A DNA stretch of 61,069 nt from Sphaerosporella brunnea. Lineage: Eukaryota > Ascomycota > Pezizomycetes > Pezizales > Pyronemataceae. Made by a program: the position numbers and the translations under genes. Positions 35,468-44,295 of this stretch are shown in pieces. Under the pieces are notes generated by a model, which searched no databases, was not told the DNA's origin, and saw nothing but the letters and a program-made list of their open reading frames with translations. The DNA is taken from NCBI GenBank assembly GCA_008704415.1, contig VXIS01000292.1, positions 1 to 61,069 of the forward strand. Direction: 5' to 3'. Numbering within the stretch: position 1 is the first letter of the stretch; each line of letters starts with the position of its first letter.

Positions 35468-35919
35468 ACAGGCTTTCTATCTACCTATTTGAGGGGCAAG
35501 GGAGGGCTCCGGCTCAGTGTATCTGTACCAACATCTTATCTGCAGGCGTTTGTTCCTACATGTTTTGCTCGGGTCTGCGAATTGCTGTCTTTTGAGCCTT
35601 TGAGTAATTAATCCGCGAGCGAGTATGATGTCTTTCTGTTCTGTTGAAGAAATTGAGCAGCATTCATTATATAACTCCTCACGAGCTCTCACTCATATCT
35701 TGCTGTTTCGTTTCGTGCATCGCCTGTCACCCACAGGGCCAAGAACAACTTTCGTCAGTTCCAACCAACAGAGCCGCATTTCCAGTTCCACAACCTTCAA
35801 TCCCACCCCACGTCTAAAAATTATCAACCAAAGAATCGAAATTCTTCATCACCCCATCTTTCCCAACCCGCTCAAATCATATCCGGTCTACCGCCGACAT
35901 ATAATTCTAGTTCCTCAAG
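35468..35919. other. Intergenic between PRKRIP1-like and CCT3; nothing seen
   Basis: This is the 3' flank of one gene and the promoter and 5' UTR of CCT3. No ORF with support is seen. Confidence 0.5.
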
Positions 35920-37765
35920 ATGCAGGCACCAGTACTGGTGATGAACACCAATTCTGGGGAGCGCCAGACAGGTAAATCCGCCACGCCCCACCTCGAGACC
36001 TCTCATAGCTAACCGTGGCTGCGTTGTTACCAAACAGGACGCAAGGCCCAGCTCTCCAACATTGCCGCTGCGAAGACCGTAGCAGACATCATCCGCTCAT
36101 GTCTGGGACCCAAGGCTATGTTGAAGATGTTGCTTGACCCCATGGGCGGCATCGTGCTTACCAACGACGGTCATGCTATCCTGCGAGAGATCGAGGTCGC
36201 CCATCCCGCCGCCAAAAGCATGATCGAGCTTGCCCGGACACAGGTAAATACACACGGAGGCTGTTGGTGATGGGAGGGGCACGGGTTCGTCTAACTCGAA
36301 ACAGGACGAGGAAGTAGGAGACGGTACAACATCAGTTATCATCCTCGCCGGTGAAACGCTAGCTCAGTCTCTTCCCCATCTCGAGCGTCATATCCATCCC
36401 GTTGTTATCATCCAGGCCTACAAGCGAGCTCTCGCAGACGCCCTCCACGTCATTGAGACCATTTCGATCCCGATAGATCTGAACGATGATGAGGCGATGT
36501 ACAAGCTCGTGGCCTCCTCCATCGGCACGAAGTTTGTTTCTCGTTGGTCCAAGCTGATGTGCAACCTCGCGTTGACCGCGGTTCGCACCGTCGCGAAGGA
36601 CATCGGAAACGGAAAGCGGGAGGTCGATGTTAAGCGATACGCGAGAATTGAGAAGATTCCTGGTGGAGAGATTGAAGACTCAAGGGTGTTGGATGGTGTG
36701 ATGCTGAATAAGGACATCACGCACCCCAAGATGAGGAGACGGATTGAGAACCCCAGGGTTGTCCTGCTGGACTGCACACTGGAGTACAAGAAGGGAGAGT
36801 CTCAGACCAACATCGAGATCTCCAAGGAGGAGGATTGGAACAAGATCTTGGAGATTGAGGAGAAGCAGGTCAAGGCGATGGTTGATCACATTCTGGCGGT
36901 CAAGCCGGACCTGGTCATCACCGAGAAGGGTGTCTCTGGTGCGTTACGCCACGTTTTCATAGCAAAATAGCTATGCTGACCTTGATAGATTTGGCTCAGC
37001 ACTACTTCATGAAGGCAGGTGTCACTGCTCTCCGCCGTGTCCGGAAAATGGATAACAACCGTATCGCGCGTGCCACCGGCGCGACCATCGTCAACAGGGT
37101 CGAAGACCTGACTGAGGCTGATGTCGGTACGCAGTGCGGCTTGTTCGAGGTTGACAAAATTGGCGATGAGTATGCCGCCTATCCATTTTAGCTTTTAGTT
37201 GTACTCTAACGTTGCTAGGTACTTCACCTTCCTCACTAAGTGCAAGGACCCCAAGGCTTGCACCATCCTCCTCCGCGGTCCTTCAAAGGACATGCTGAAT
37301 GAGATCGAGCGCAACCTACAAGACGCCATGTGCGTCGCCCGGAATGTGTTCTTCGAGCCCCGCCTTTCTCCCGGTGGTGGAGCTACTGAGATGGCGATCT
37401 CGGTCAAGCTGGCTGAGATGGCCAAGGGCGTTGATGGTGTCCAGCAGTGGCCTTACAAGTCTGTGTCTGAGGCCATGGAGGTCATCCCCCGGACGTTGGT
37501 GATGAACTGTGGTGCCAGCCCCATCCGAGTGCTCACTGATCTGCGAGCCAAGCACGCCGAGGGCAAACACACGTGGGGTATCGACGGAGACAGCGGCAAG
37601 ATTGCGGACATGAATGAGTACGGAGTGTGGGAGCCTATGGCTGTCAAGACTCAGAGCATCAAGACTGCCATAGAAAGCGCCTGTCTACTGCTGAGAGTAG
37701 ATGAGATCTGTGGTGCTAAGGGAGCAAGACGGGGCGGCGGTGGTGGCCAGCCGCAGGAAGAGTAA
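35920..37765 (+). CDS. CCT3: CCT/TRiC chaperonin gamma subunit
   Basis: Five exons (35920-35971, 36038-36243, 36305-36938, 36989-37169 and 37219-37765) give 539 aa, matching the usual length of about 540. Group II chaperonin motifs are clear: LGPKAMLKMLLDPMG (about 40-54), TNDGHAI, and the nucleotide-site motif GDGTTS at 91-96. LSPGGGATEM appears in the C-terminal equatorial half. The gamma assignment rests on the N-terminus (VLVMNTNSGERQTGRKAQ) and the Gly-rich C-terminal end. The protein is one of eight subunits of the cytosolic double-ring chaperonin that folds actin, tubulin and other proteins. PLP2, a CCT cofactor, starts 257 bp downstream on the same strand. Confidence 0.95.
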
Positions 37766-38022
37766 GCAAGCGTGGCGGTAACTTGTAAAAGGGGATATAG
37801 ATTAGGAGAGATGCCCTGATAATATGCGCGTTGCATCAGATGCATACGTATTCGATTGATTTATTGTGATTCGTGCATGGAGGCCGCACTAGCGCAGTGG
37901 TTAAAATCCTGATAAATGTGTATCACCTGCCGCCACTCGCTTTACGCTATCCGAGCTGTAGCACCAAGCTAACTCACGCCCACACATACTCCAGAACAAC
38001 CAACAACATCATCACATCCCAC

Positions 38023-38866
38023 ATGAATCCCGCCGGCATGCCTGACATGCCCGTCCAAGTGCCTGTCGACGATCCCAATGCGGACACGGAATGGAACGAC
38101 ATCCTCCGCAAGCATAAGATCATTCCCGAAAAGCCACCGAGTCCGACACCGATGATCGAGGCGGCGTTAGAGGAGGTACAGCGACTAGCCCACGAGAACC
38201 GGTTGGAGGGGAAAGAGCTCGATGAACTTGAAGAGCTGGAGGATGAGGAGGATGAAGAGTTTCTCGAGTTTTATCGGTTGATGCCCCCCGCCTCTGCCTT
38301 TTTCTCAACCCAAAGCTGATGGCGGGGTGATTTTCAGACAGAAACGGTTGCAGGAGATGAATGCATTAGCCTCCAAAGCCCGCCACGGAAAAGTCTACCC
38401 GATAGCTAAACCGGACTATTCCCGCGAGATCACGGAGGCTTCGAAGGAATTCCCTGTGTTGCTTCATCTATCCTCGCAATCGCATGGGAACGTTGAGAGC
38501 AAACTTCTCAGCGAGTTATTTCGGCAGGCGGCGCACAAGTTCCCGGAAATCAAGTTCTGTGAAATTGTGGGCAACATGTGCATTGAGAATTATCCGGAGA
38601 AGAATTGTCCGACGATTTTGGTGTATAAGGATGGCGATCTGGCGAAGAACTTGATAAGGCTGGGTGAGATGAAAGGCGTGGATACGAGGTTGCCGGACTT
38701 TGAAAAGTGGATGCTCCAACAGGGAGTGCTGAAGGAGGGGGACATGAGGTTGAGAAATAGAGAGGAGGAGGAGGAGAGGAAGGAGATTAGGAGCGCTATG
38801 GGAATCAAGAGCGCAAGCAACAACAAAGCTCGTGTGGACGATGATGAGGACAGTGATTGGGATTAA
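38023..38866 (+). CDS. PLP2: PLP2-type phosducin-like protein, CCT cofactor
   Basis: Two exons (38023-38276 and 38338-38866) with a 61-bp intron give 260 aa, typical for the family. The N-terminal helical part has DTEWNDILRKHKIIP (about residues 17-31) and an acidic Glu-rich run before EFYRQKRLQEM. A thioredoxin-like domain follows (FPVLLHLSS, FCEIVGNMCIENYP, NCPTILVYKDGDL). The C-terminus is acidic and ends in DSDWD. PLP2/PDCL3-group proteins bind the CCT chaperonin and assist actin and tubulin folding; they lack the farnesylation and G-beta role of PLP1/phosducin. The upstream neighbour is CCT3, an attractive functional pairing. Confidence 0.92.
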
Positions 38867-39484
38867 AGGCTCAAAGCTGCGGTGGCTCTCAAAAATCTAG
38901 ATTGAGATTTCTTCACCACGCACGAAGAGATACAGCCAAATTTACCTACATATGCATAACCTACATTGAAGTGCTAAACTTGTAATATGCACTAATGACA
39001 CAACTGTCAGCTCAGCGTAATTCAAGGGTGCGCATACAAAAACGCTCCCGAGTGATGTCTCTGTGAAGCGCGAGAGCTACAGCGGCGCTACTCACCAACC
39101 AAAAGCTTCGCATAGATATCGAGAACGTTGCGGTCGAATTTTTCTCCGCTTTCGTCCAACCTGACGCGATGTTGATAATGAGAATATGAGGTACAGCGGC
39201 GGGGAGGCAGTCACTGCCAATATCTCCCCAAGCGGCGGTAGAGCGCTGCACCCTTTCAGAGCTCGGACACTTGATCATCTAGTTATTTCCCGGCCGTATC
39301 GAACTGCCCGAGCCTCGTAACTCCCCCCAAACTCGTGGAGTTAAATGTGTTTTTGTTTGGGGTGTGCCGCAACTTTACCGATAGCAGGGTTAGGTTTTAC
39401 GGAATTCCAAGCTTTCGTTTGGATTAAGCTCCCTCCCGCTGTTAGATACCTAAACCTCAACACCATCCAACGTTTCTACCCAAG
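38867..39484. other. Intergenic, nothing convincing
   Basis: About 620 bp. A stretch near 39225-39250 resembles a tRNA A-box, but no B-box or cloverleaf follows. No gene is called. Confidence 0.5.
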
Positions 39485-40900
39485 ATGACAACCACGGACG
39501 ACCCCTTGTTAGAGCTCCTGCTACCGCACATTCCTGCCGCCGAGGTCCCGTCGTCAGAAACGACAACCGCCTATCTCTCCCGCCTAACGTCGCTTCCGCT
39601 CTCATCGCTGCTGACAACCGAGAGCACCTCCCTCAACACAACCTCTCACACGCTCGACCTCTCACTGCAATCTCTCGCCAGCCGCAACCACAAAGCGATA
39701 ATCACCTCGTCGTTGCACCTTTCCTCTCTCTCATCTTCGGTGTCTGCGCTCTCTTCCTCCTTACAAGACCTCAAGTCGGCACTACCGGACCTCGATGCAT
39801 CCCTCACTTCCTTCGCAGCGAAATACCGGGGCGGAGTGGAGAACCCACATCTTGCGTCTCGCGCGCAAAACCAACTCTTGAACGCTAACCTGGAGAGGCT
39901 GCTGGATATCCTGCAACTCCCTTCCTTGCTGCAGTCCCTAATCGCAGCACAAAACTACCCCTCCGCCCTCGATGCTTTGGCCCACGTGCGCCGCCTGCGC
40001 GCGCTATACCCGAACTCCCCCACCGTCGCAAGCGTGCACGCCTCCTGCGAGGCGCTGCAGCGCACACTCACTGCAAACCTCATCTCCACCCTCCGCGGTC
40101 CATTGAAGCTTCCAGTCGCTATGAAAACGGTCGGCTTCCTTCGCCGCACCCTCGGCGGCTCGGATGAAAGAGATGTTCGGGCCCTCTTCTTGGTGTGTAG
40201 ACACGCGTACCTCTGCTCTCTACTCAGCGCGCTGCAGCCGCTGCAAGATCTTGCGGAGGAAGAAGCTGCTAGCAACAGGGGCGGGGTACAAACCGAGCGG
40301 TTCTTGAAGAGGTGGTTGGAAGTATTCCGCGAACAGAGCTTTGGCATCGTATCAATGTATCGCTCTATCTTCCCCGGATCTCTAGCGAAACCGGCGAGTG
40401 GGAGCGCCACGCCTACGCCTGCCGCTGCTACCGCGCAGAGAACCGGCCATAGCAGGAGTAGTAGTAGTCTTTCCACTGTCCTGGCGGAAAATGAAGACCC
40501 TGATGGTGGGTCTATGCCGGATCCTGTTGCCGCGTATGAAGCAAGGTTGGTGGAGATGTTGGTGGAGGTTTTGAGAAGGTTTTTAGGTGGCATTAGGGAG
40601 AAGAGCGTTAGGGAGAGTTTGCTCACTCAGGTGCTGTATGCTAGTGGGAGCTTGGGAAGGTTGGGGGGTGAGTTTGCGGGTGTACTTGCGGGTGTGGAGG
40701 GCGTGTTTGGGACGCTTCTGGAGAAGGAAGAGGTGCCTGAGGAAGTTCAAGGGAGAGAAGATGGTGAAAAGAAGGCGGAGGAAGAGTGGGAAAAGGAGGA
40801 AAAGAGGAGGGAGGAGGAGTATGTGGCTGTTGTTGCGCGACAGAAGGTCCTTGCGGGACGGCTGGAGGCTATGTCGGCAGGCAGGAACTCGGGGATGTGA
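39485..40900 (+). CDS. COG8: Conserved oligomeric Golgi complex subunit 8 (Dor1 family)
   Basis: A single exon of 471 aa. The alpha-helical Dor1-family layout is visible: an N-terminal helical region with many Ser/Leu, then LLDILQLPSLLQSLIAAQNYPSAL-type helices (about 130-165). The central block includes KTVGFLRR and DERDVRALFLVCRHAYL (about 220-245). A Ser/Thr-rich loop follows, then a Glu/Lys-rich C-terminal coiled coil. COG8 is part of lobe B of the COG tether that sorts retrograde vesicles at the Golgi. The family is known; the residues quoted are seen. The ATG at 39485 follows CCAAG and is the first in frame. Confidence 0.85.
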   Translation: MTTTDDPLLELLLPHIPAAEVPSSETTTAYLSRLTSLPLSSLLTTESTSLNTTSHTLDLSLQSLASRNHKAIITSSLHLSSLSSSVSALSSSLQDLKSALPDLDASLTSFAAKYRGGVENPHLASRAQNQLLNANLERLLDILQLPSLLQSLIAAQNYPSALDALAHVRRLRALYPNSPTVASVHASCEALQRTLTANLISTLRGPLKLPVAMKTVGFLRRTLGGSDERDVRALFLVCRHAYLCSLLSALQPLQDLAEEEAASNRGGVQTERFLKRWLEVFREQSFGIVSMYRSIFPGSLAKPASGSATPTPAAATAQRTGHSRSSSSLSTVLAENEDPDGGSMPDPVAAYEARLVEMLVEVLRRFLGGIREKSVRESLLTQVLYASGSLGRLGGEFAGVLAGVEGVFGTLLEKEEVPEEVQGREDGEKKAEEEWEKEEKRREEEYVAVVARQKVLAGRLEAMSAGRNSGM

Positions 40901-41275
40901 ATGAAGTCGTAATGGCGTATCTTGGGAGAGGATTCGGGCTGATACACCGCGTCTATAGTGGAATATCTGACCGAGTGCTAATTTGTGAAGCTGTCATTTC
41001 CCACCGCCATTCCTATCCGTGATTGTCCGGATGGAGAAGAAAGGAGTATCGTCGCATGAGACACGATCACTTCAGTTCCATTTTCTGTCACGGATTCCAT
41101 GGTCATAAGTCAGCCTGCCAGAAATTTTTCTTCGCTACCCTGAGAAGTAGTCTCAGAAAGGGGAAGACGAGTTTTCGGGGACATTATCCGCTGTGAGGAG
41201 GAGCAGATCAGGGATCTGTTTGGTATGTATAGGAGATATATTATATTTATACAAACCAACCACCAGCTGTCTCCC
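40901..41275. other. Convergent 3' flanks of COG8 and the zinc-finger ORF
   Basis: No gene is seen. A T/A-rich patch (about 41230-41255) may be part of the polyadenylation region. Assigning signals more precisely is not possible from sequence alone. Confidence 0.4.
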
Positions 41276-41620
41276 TCAAACCTCACACCAACCCGGTCCA
41301 GCCATAACTCTAACAAGCTCTCTTCCACCTCCCGATTCATGTTTCTCACCCCTCCTTAACTTGCACGGCTTCTCATCACCCTTCATGGGCGACCTCGATC
41401 TTCCACGGAGCTGATATCGTTTGTAGCCCTCGCAGACCTCTAGATGCCGGCGCATTCGGGCAGCGTGCAAGGCTCTCGTCCACGAACAGTGGTGGCATCG
41501 TACCACCGCGTATTTCTTGCCCACCTGCGGCTGCTGGATGTTGAATTCGTGTTCCAGCTCAGGGTCACGGAAGGTATGTGAGAGGCCGTAAGTGTAGGTA
41601 GAAGTCGAGGAGTGGTTCAT
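41276..41620 (-). CDS. Small protein with one BED/C2H2-like zinc finger
   Basis: A single-exon model of 114 aa. A Cys-x-x-Cys pair (VRCHHCSW, about residues 41-48) is followed by an Arg-rich segment and a His-x-x-x-Cys pair (RRHLEVC, about 57-63). This is the spacing of a short C2HC/BED-type finger, as in DNA-binding or transposase-derived proteins. The C-terminal half is basic (RGRSRSPMKG). There is no other domain and I do not recognise the protein. It starts 266 bp from the divergent hypothetical gene at 41887. An extra exon cannot be excluded. Confidence 0.55.
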   Translation of the reverse strand: MNHSSTSTYTYGLSHTFRDPELEHEFNIQQPQVGKKYAVVRCHHCSWTRALHAARMRRHLEVCEGYKRYQLRGRSRSPMKGDEKPCKLRRGEKHESGGGRELVRVMAGPGWCEV

Positions 41621-41886
41621 CTTTGCTGTCAGGCGAAGGGATTATCAGGTTGCTGAGGAGCTTTCGCCCTCGCTCTCGCTTTGCCATATATAACGGCAGG
41701 TCATACCTGGTCACGATCACCTTATTACTGTCCCGCGATGCGCCGCTCGCCACCGCGCGGGACCCTGTGTCGTCATTATCTTCTGGCATCCGCCGACTTT
41801 CAGCTCTTTTTCTCCGCCCACTGTGGCCTCTGCTTTCAAATGAACCTAACCTACCACATCTGAGCCTGAGTAACGGCAGCGCTGCA

Positions 41887-42660
41887 ATGTGGAATCCTCT
41901 CCCGCTCACCGCTGATCCTTCCACTGATAATCCACCACACCACGCCCAACGTTCACAACCATCCGGTATGGCACCCACTCCTCACCCTACGCCACCCCCA
42001 TCGCCCCAGCGGTCGCTGGCTGCAAATACTTCTTCGTCCCAACCTCCACAACGGCAACAAAAATCTTCCGCCGTGCCAAATATCCCGCCCCGTACACAGA
42101 CAAGGCCGAAGATTTTTAAGAAACGATATTTCCTCCCCCCGTCGCAAATCAATGCAAGAATCCGACTATGCCATGAGCTACCCAGCGGCAAGGCACCCCC
42201 AGCAGGCGCGATCGAAGTTGTCCTCAAGGTCCCCGTCGAATATAACTTCCTTGAATTTCCGGAAGCGCTGAAAATCATAGACGCCGAAGGACGTGCGGCG
42301 GAAATGGGGAAGGGCGATGAGCTGGAGATGGAACTGAATGATGAGTTCAATGTGTCGTTGCTGGACTGGAAGGATGTGCGGGATATTGAGGATCGGCATG
42401 AGGCCGGAGAGTGGGGGCTCGGTGATCGAGAGGTCTGGGATAGACATGCGGTCAGGGCTTGGAAGAAATTTGTTGGCTCGCGAGAGGCAGGGTGCGATAT
42501 TTGGGGGGTTAAAAGGAAGGTGGAGGAAAAGGTGGGGCTGCTTGGTGGGGACGGCACTTGGAGTCCGAGAGGGAGCTATTATGGGGATCGACCGGTGTGG
42601 TTGGCTACGGCTCCTGTTGTGGTTCGGCCGAACTCGAATCAGGTGGAGATGTCTGGATAG
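41887..42660 (+). CDS. Hypothetical protein, 257 aa
   Basis: The open frame extends upstream to 41623, but the ATG at 41887 is chosen because the upstream part overlaps the likely divergent promoter. The first about 75 residues are Pro/Ser/Gln-rich and probably disordered. The remainder looks folded: EVVLKVPVEYNFLEFPEAL, ELEMELNDEFNVSLLDWKDV, then Trp-rich pieces (GEWGLGDREVWDRHAVRAWKKF). I see no signal peptide, membrane segment or known motif. Function unknown. Confidence 0.55.
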   Translation: MWNPLPLTADPSTDNPPHHAQRSQPSGMAPTPHPTPPPSPQRSLAANTSSSQPPQRQQKSSAVPNIPPRTQTRPKIFKKRYFLPPSQINARIRLCHELPSGKAPPAGAIEVVLKVPVEYNFLEFPEALKIIDAEGRAAEMGKGDELEMELNDEFNVSLLDWKDVRDIEDRHEAGEWGLGDREVWDRHAVRAWKKFVGSREAGCDIWGVKRKVEEKVGLLGGDGTWSPRGSYYGDRPVWLATAPVVVRPNSNQVEMSG

Positions 42661-42783
42661 GATTATTAGCATGTAGGGGGGGGTTCTGATGTGAGGCTGG
42701 ATGGTCTTTCTGAATTATGATTGATGGTTATGCTGCTAATGGATTTACTCACAGCCTGCGTGTCGGGGTGTCCTGAAGTGCCC

Positions 42784-44154
42784 TTATGGCTTAACAACAC
42801 TGACCCACTCTGCATCCGCATCTACAAAAAAGCTCTTCCCACTCTCCTCCCCTTCAGTAGCATTACATCTCTTACTGAAACTGCCAGCTGCCTCAATCCT
42901 TTTGTCCACAAGCTTCACATACCGCTCCAGCGGACAACTTCCTCCAGGCCCACTCTTGCAACTTGGTACCGTATACACAGCATCATTCAACAGGATCCTC
43001 ACATACCTCTCCTTCCCACACACCATCCTCTCCAAAGCCACCGTTCCTCTCATGGGCGTGATCCTGGAACTCACATACCATCTTCCATCCAGCATCTTCC
43101 CCGCCGGAAGTGTCGGGTGCCCATCGAAAACCCCGACTACACTCGCCAGTTGATTTATCTGCCCATCATGGGTAAATGCAACCACCAGCGGGTTCGGCGT
43201 AAACTCCGTTCCCTTGGTTCCATTGTAACTCACTCCTGGTCCATCTTCCAATAGCTCCGTCACGGCCTTCAACACGGGTAGCATCATCGTCCCCGCCAAT
43301 CCGCTCTCGGGACCATTACCGTACCAATATCGCAAGTCTTGACGGTACTCATACTTCTCGATTTCCTGCTTCGTAAACACTGCGCAGAACGGGCTTCGGG
43401 TACCGGTGATCTGGGTCTCGAAGCCGCAGAGGTACGGAAACAAGCTGAGATCATCGGTTGTCAACACACTTGCGGGATCGTATCGTCTCAACCGCTTCAA
43501 AATCGGCGGGAGGTAGACATTATCCCAAACATCCGTCTCGGCCGAGGAATCATCCACATACAGCTGGCAAAGATTCGATGGCGCCAGAGAATTCGCCAAC
43601 GCTGAGGGTTTATCTGCATCCACCACCTTGACTTCCACCACGGCACTCGCATTGGGCCCCGCATACCCGTGCGCAAACAACCTCGCACTGTCGATGACCC
43701 GCTGGTACTTATTCGCCCACACCGTAAACTTCGTGTTCGGTGCATAAAGCCGCGGGTACCGCAGCCTCAGCGTGGCTCCGAGAGTCGTCAGCTCCTGGTA
43801 TCCAGTGACAGAGACTTGCGCGATGTCGTCGGCCGGGTACGTGAGCACGGGCTCCCAGGTGTTGAGGAAACTCAATGGCCCCGTGAAAGAGCGAGACGCC
43901 GAGGAAGTCTTGTTGTGTAGGCTGAGCCATTGGCTGTAGGCGCCCGGATCGGGATATCGACTGCCGTGCCGCACTATGTAGGCGGCTTGCTCGACGATAC
44001 AGTTGCTGGGAGGCGCGGGACCGTGGAGGTTGTAGATGTCGGGGCCCGGAAACCATTGCCCGTTTGCACCCAGGTGCTGGAGCACGTTCCACTCCTCGCT
44101 GGAAACGGTGGAGGAGAAGAAGGCGAGGAGAGCCACAAGGTGGTGGGATTTCAT
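42784..44154 (-). CDS. Secreted histidine acid phosphatase (phytase-like)
   Basis: A single exon of 456 aa. It begins with a signal peptide (MKSHHLVALLAFFSS, cleavage near residue 19). The catalytic RHGSRYP is at residues 62-68 and the proton-donor His-Asp pair at about 329-330 (FTHDGQ), the two hallmarks of the histidine acid phosphatase branch that includes fungal phytases and 3-phytase-like enzymes. Several Cys and N-glycosylation sequons (NKT, NAS, NGT, NAT) fit an extracellular glycoprotein. Reaction: hydrolysis of phosphate monoesters through a phospho-histidine; phytate as substrate is possible but not decided by these motifs. The palindrome ends inside this gene, at about residue 343. 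Confidence 0.9.
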   Translation of the reverse strand: MKSHHLVALLAFFSSTVSSEEWNVLQHLGANGQWFPGPDIYNLHGPAPPSNCIVEQAAYIVRHGSRYPDPGAYSQWLSLHNKTSSASRSFTGPLSFLNTWEPVLTYPADDIAQVSVTGYQELTTLGATLRLRYPRLYAPNTKFTVWANKYQRVIDSARLFAHGYAGPNASAVVEVKVVDADKPSALANSLAPSNLCQLYVDDSSAETDVWDNVYLPPILKRLRRYDPASVLTTDDLSLFPYLCGFETQITGTRSPFCAVFTKQEIEKYEYRQDLRYWYGNGPESGLAGTMMLPVLKAVTELLEDGPGVSYNGTKGTEFTPNPLVVAFTHDGQINQLASVVGVFDGHPTLPAGKMLDGRWYVSSRITPMRGTVALERMVCGKERYVRILLNDAVYTVPSCKSGPGGSCPLERYVKLVDKRIEAAGSFSKRCNATEGEESGKSFFVDADAEWVSVVKP

Positions 44155-44157
44155 CGC

Positions 44158-44295
44158 CGGTGGTGGTGGTGGTGGTGGTGGTGGTGGATGGCATTTGGGT
44201 TTGTGCTAACGTTTGGCTTCTTATACATATACATAACTCTGTCCGAGTCGGCCCCACACACTCCTCCTCCTCCTCCTCCTCCTCCTCCTCCTCCT
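44158..44295. repeat. GGT and CTC trinucleotide repeats upstream of the acid phosphatase
   Basis: (GGT)n covers 44158-44188, directly before the start codon on the opposite strand, and (CTC)n covers about 44262-44295. Both lie in the 5' region of the phosphatase gene and may sit in its 5' UTR. Confidence 0.85.

Larger units (their letters stand above)
21544..43126. repeat. Right arm of giant inverted repeat (mostly clean copy)
   Basis: This is the partner of bases 1-21533. Nearly all gene models here are open and splice consistently: EAF-like, UBE2O-like, PRKRIP1-like, CCT3, PLP2 and COG8. The exception is ATG3 with its neighbouring mariner remnant, broken in both arms. The arm is last matched inside the acid phosphatase gene, at the point that pairs with window base 1, so its true end may lie beyond the left edge of the window. 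Confidence 0.95.

Noticed and set aside
37885..37945. GCGCAGTGGTTA-like D-arm resemblance between CCT3 and PLP2
   Set aside because: Only the D-arm resembles a tRNA; no cloverleaf can be closed, and it lies in the PLP2 5' flank.
39215..39275. tRNA-like A-box (GGTAGAGCGC type) near the COG8 promoter
   Set aside because: No matching B-box, no acceptor stem and no plausible anticodon arm at the right distance.
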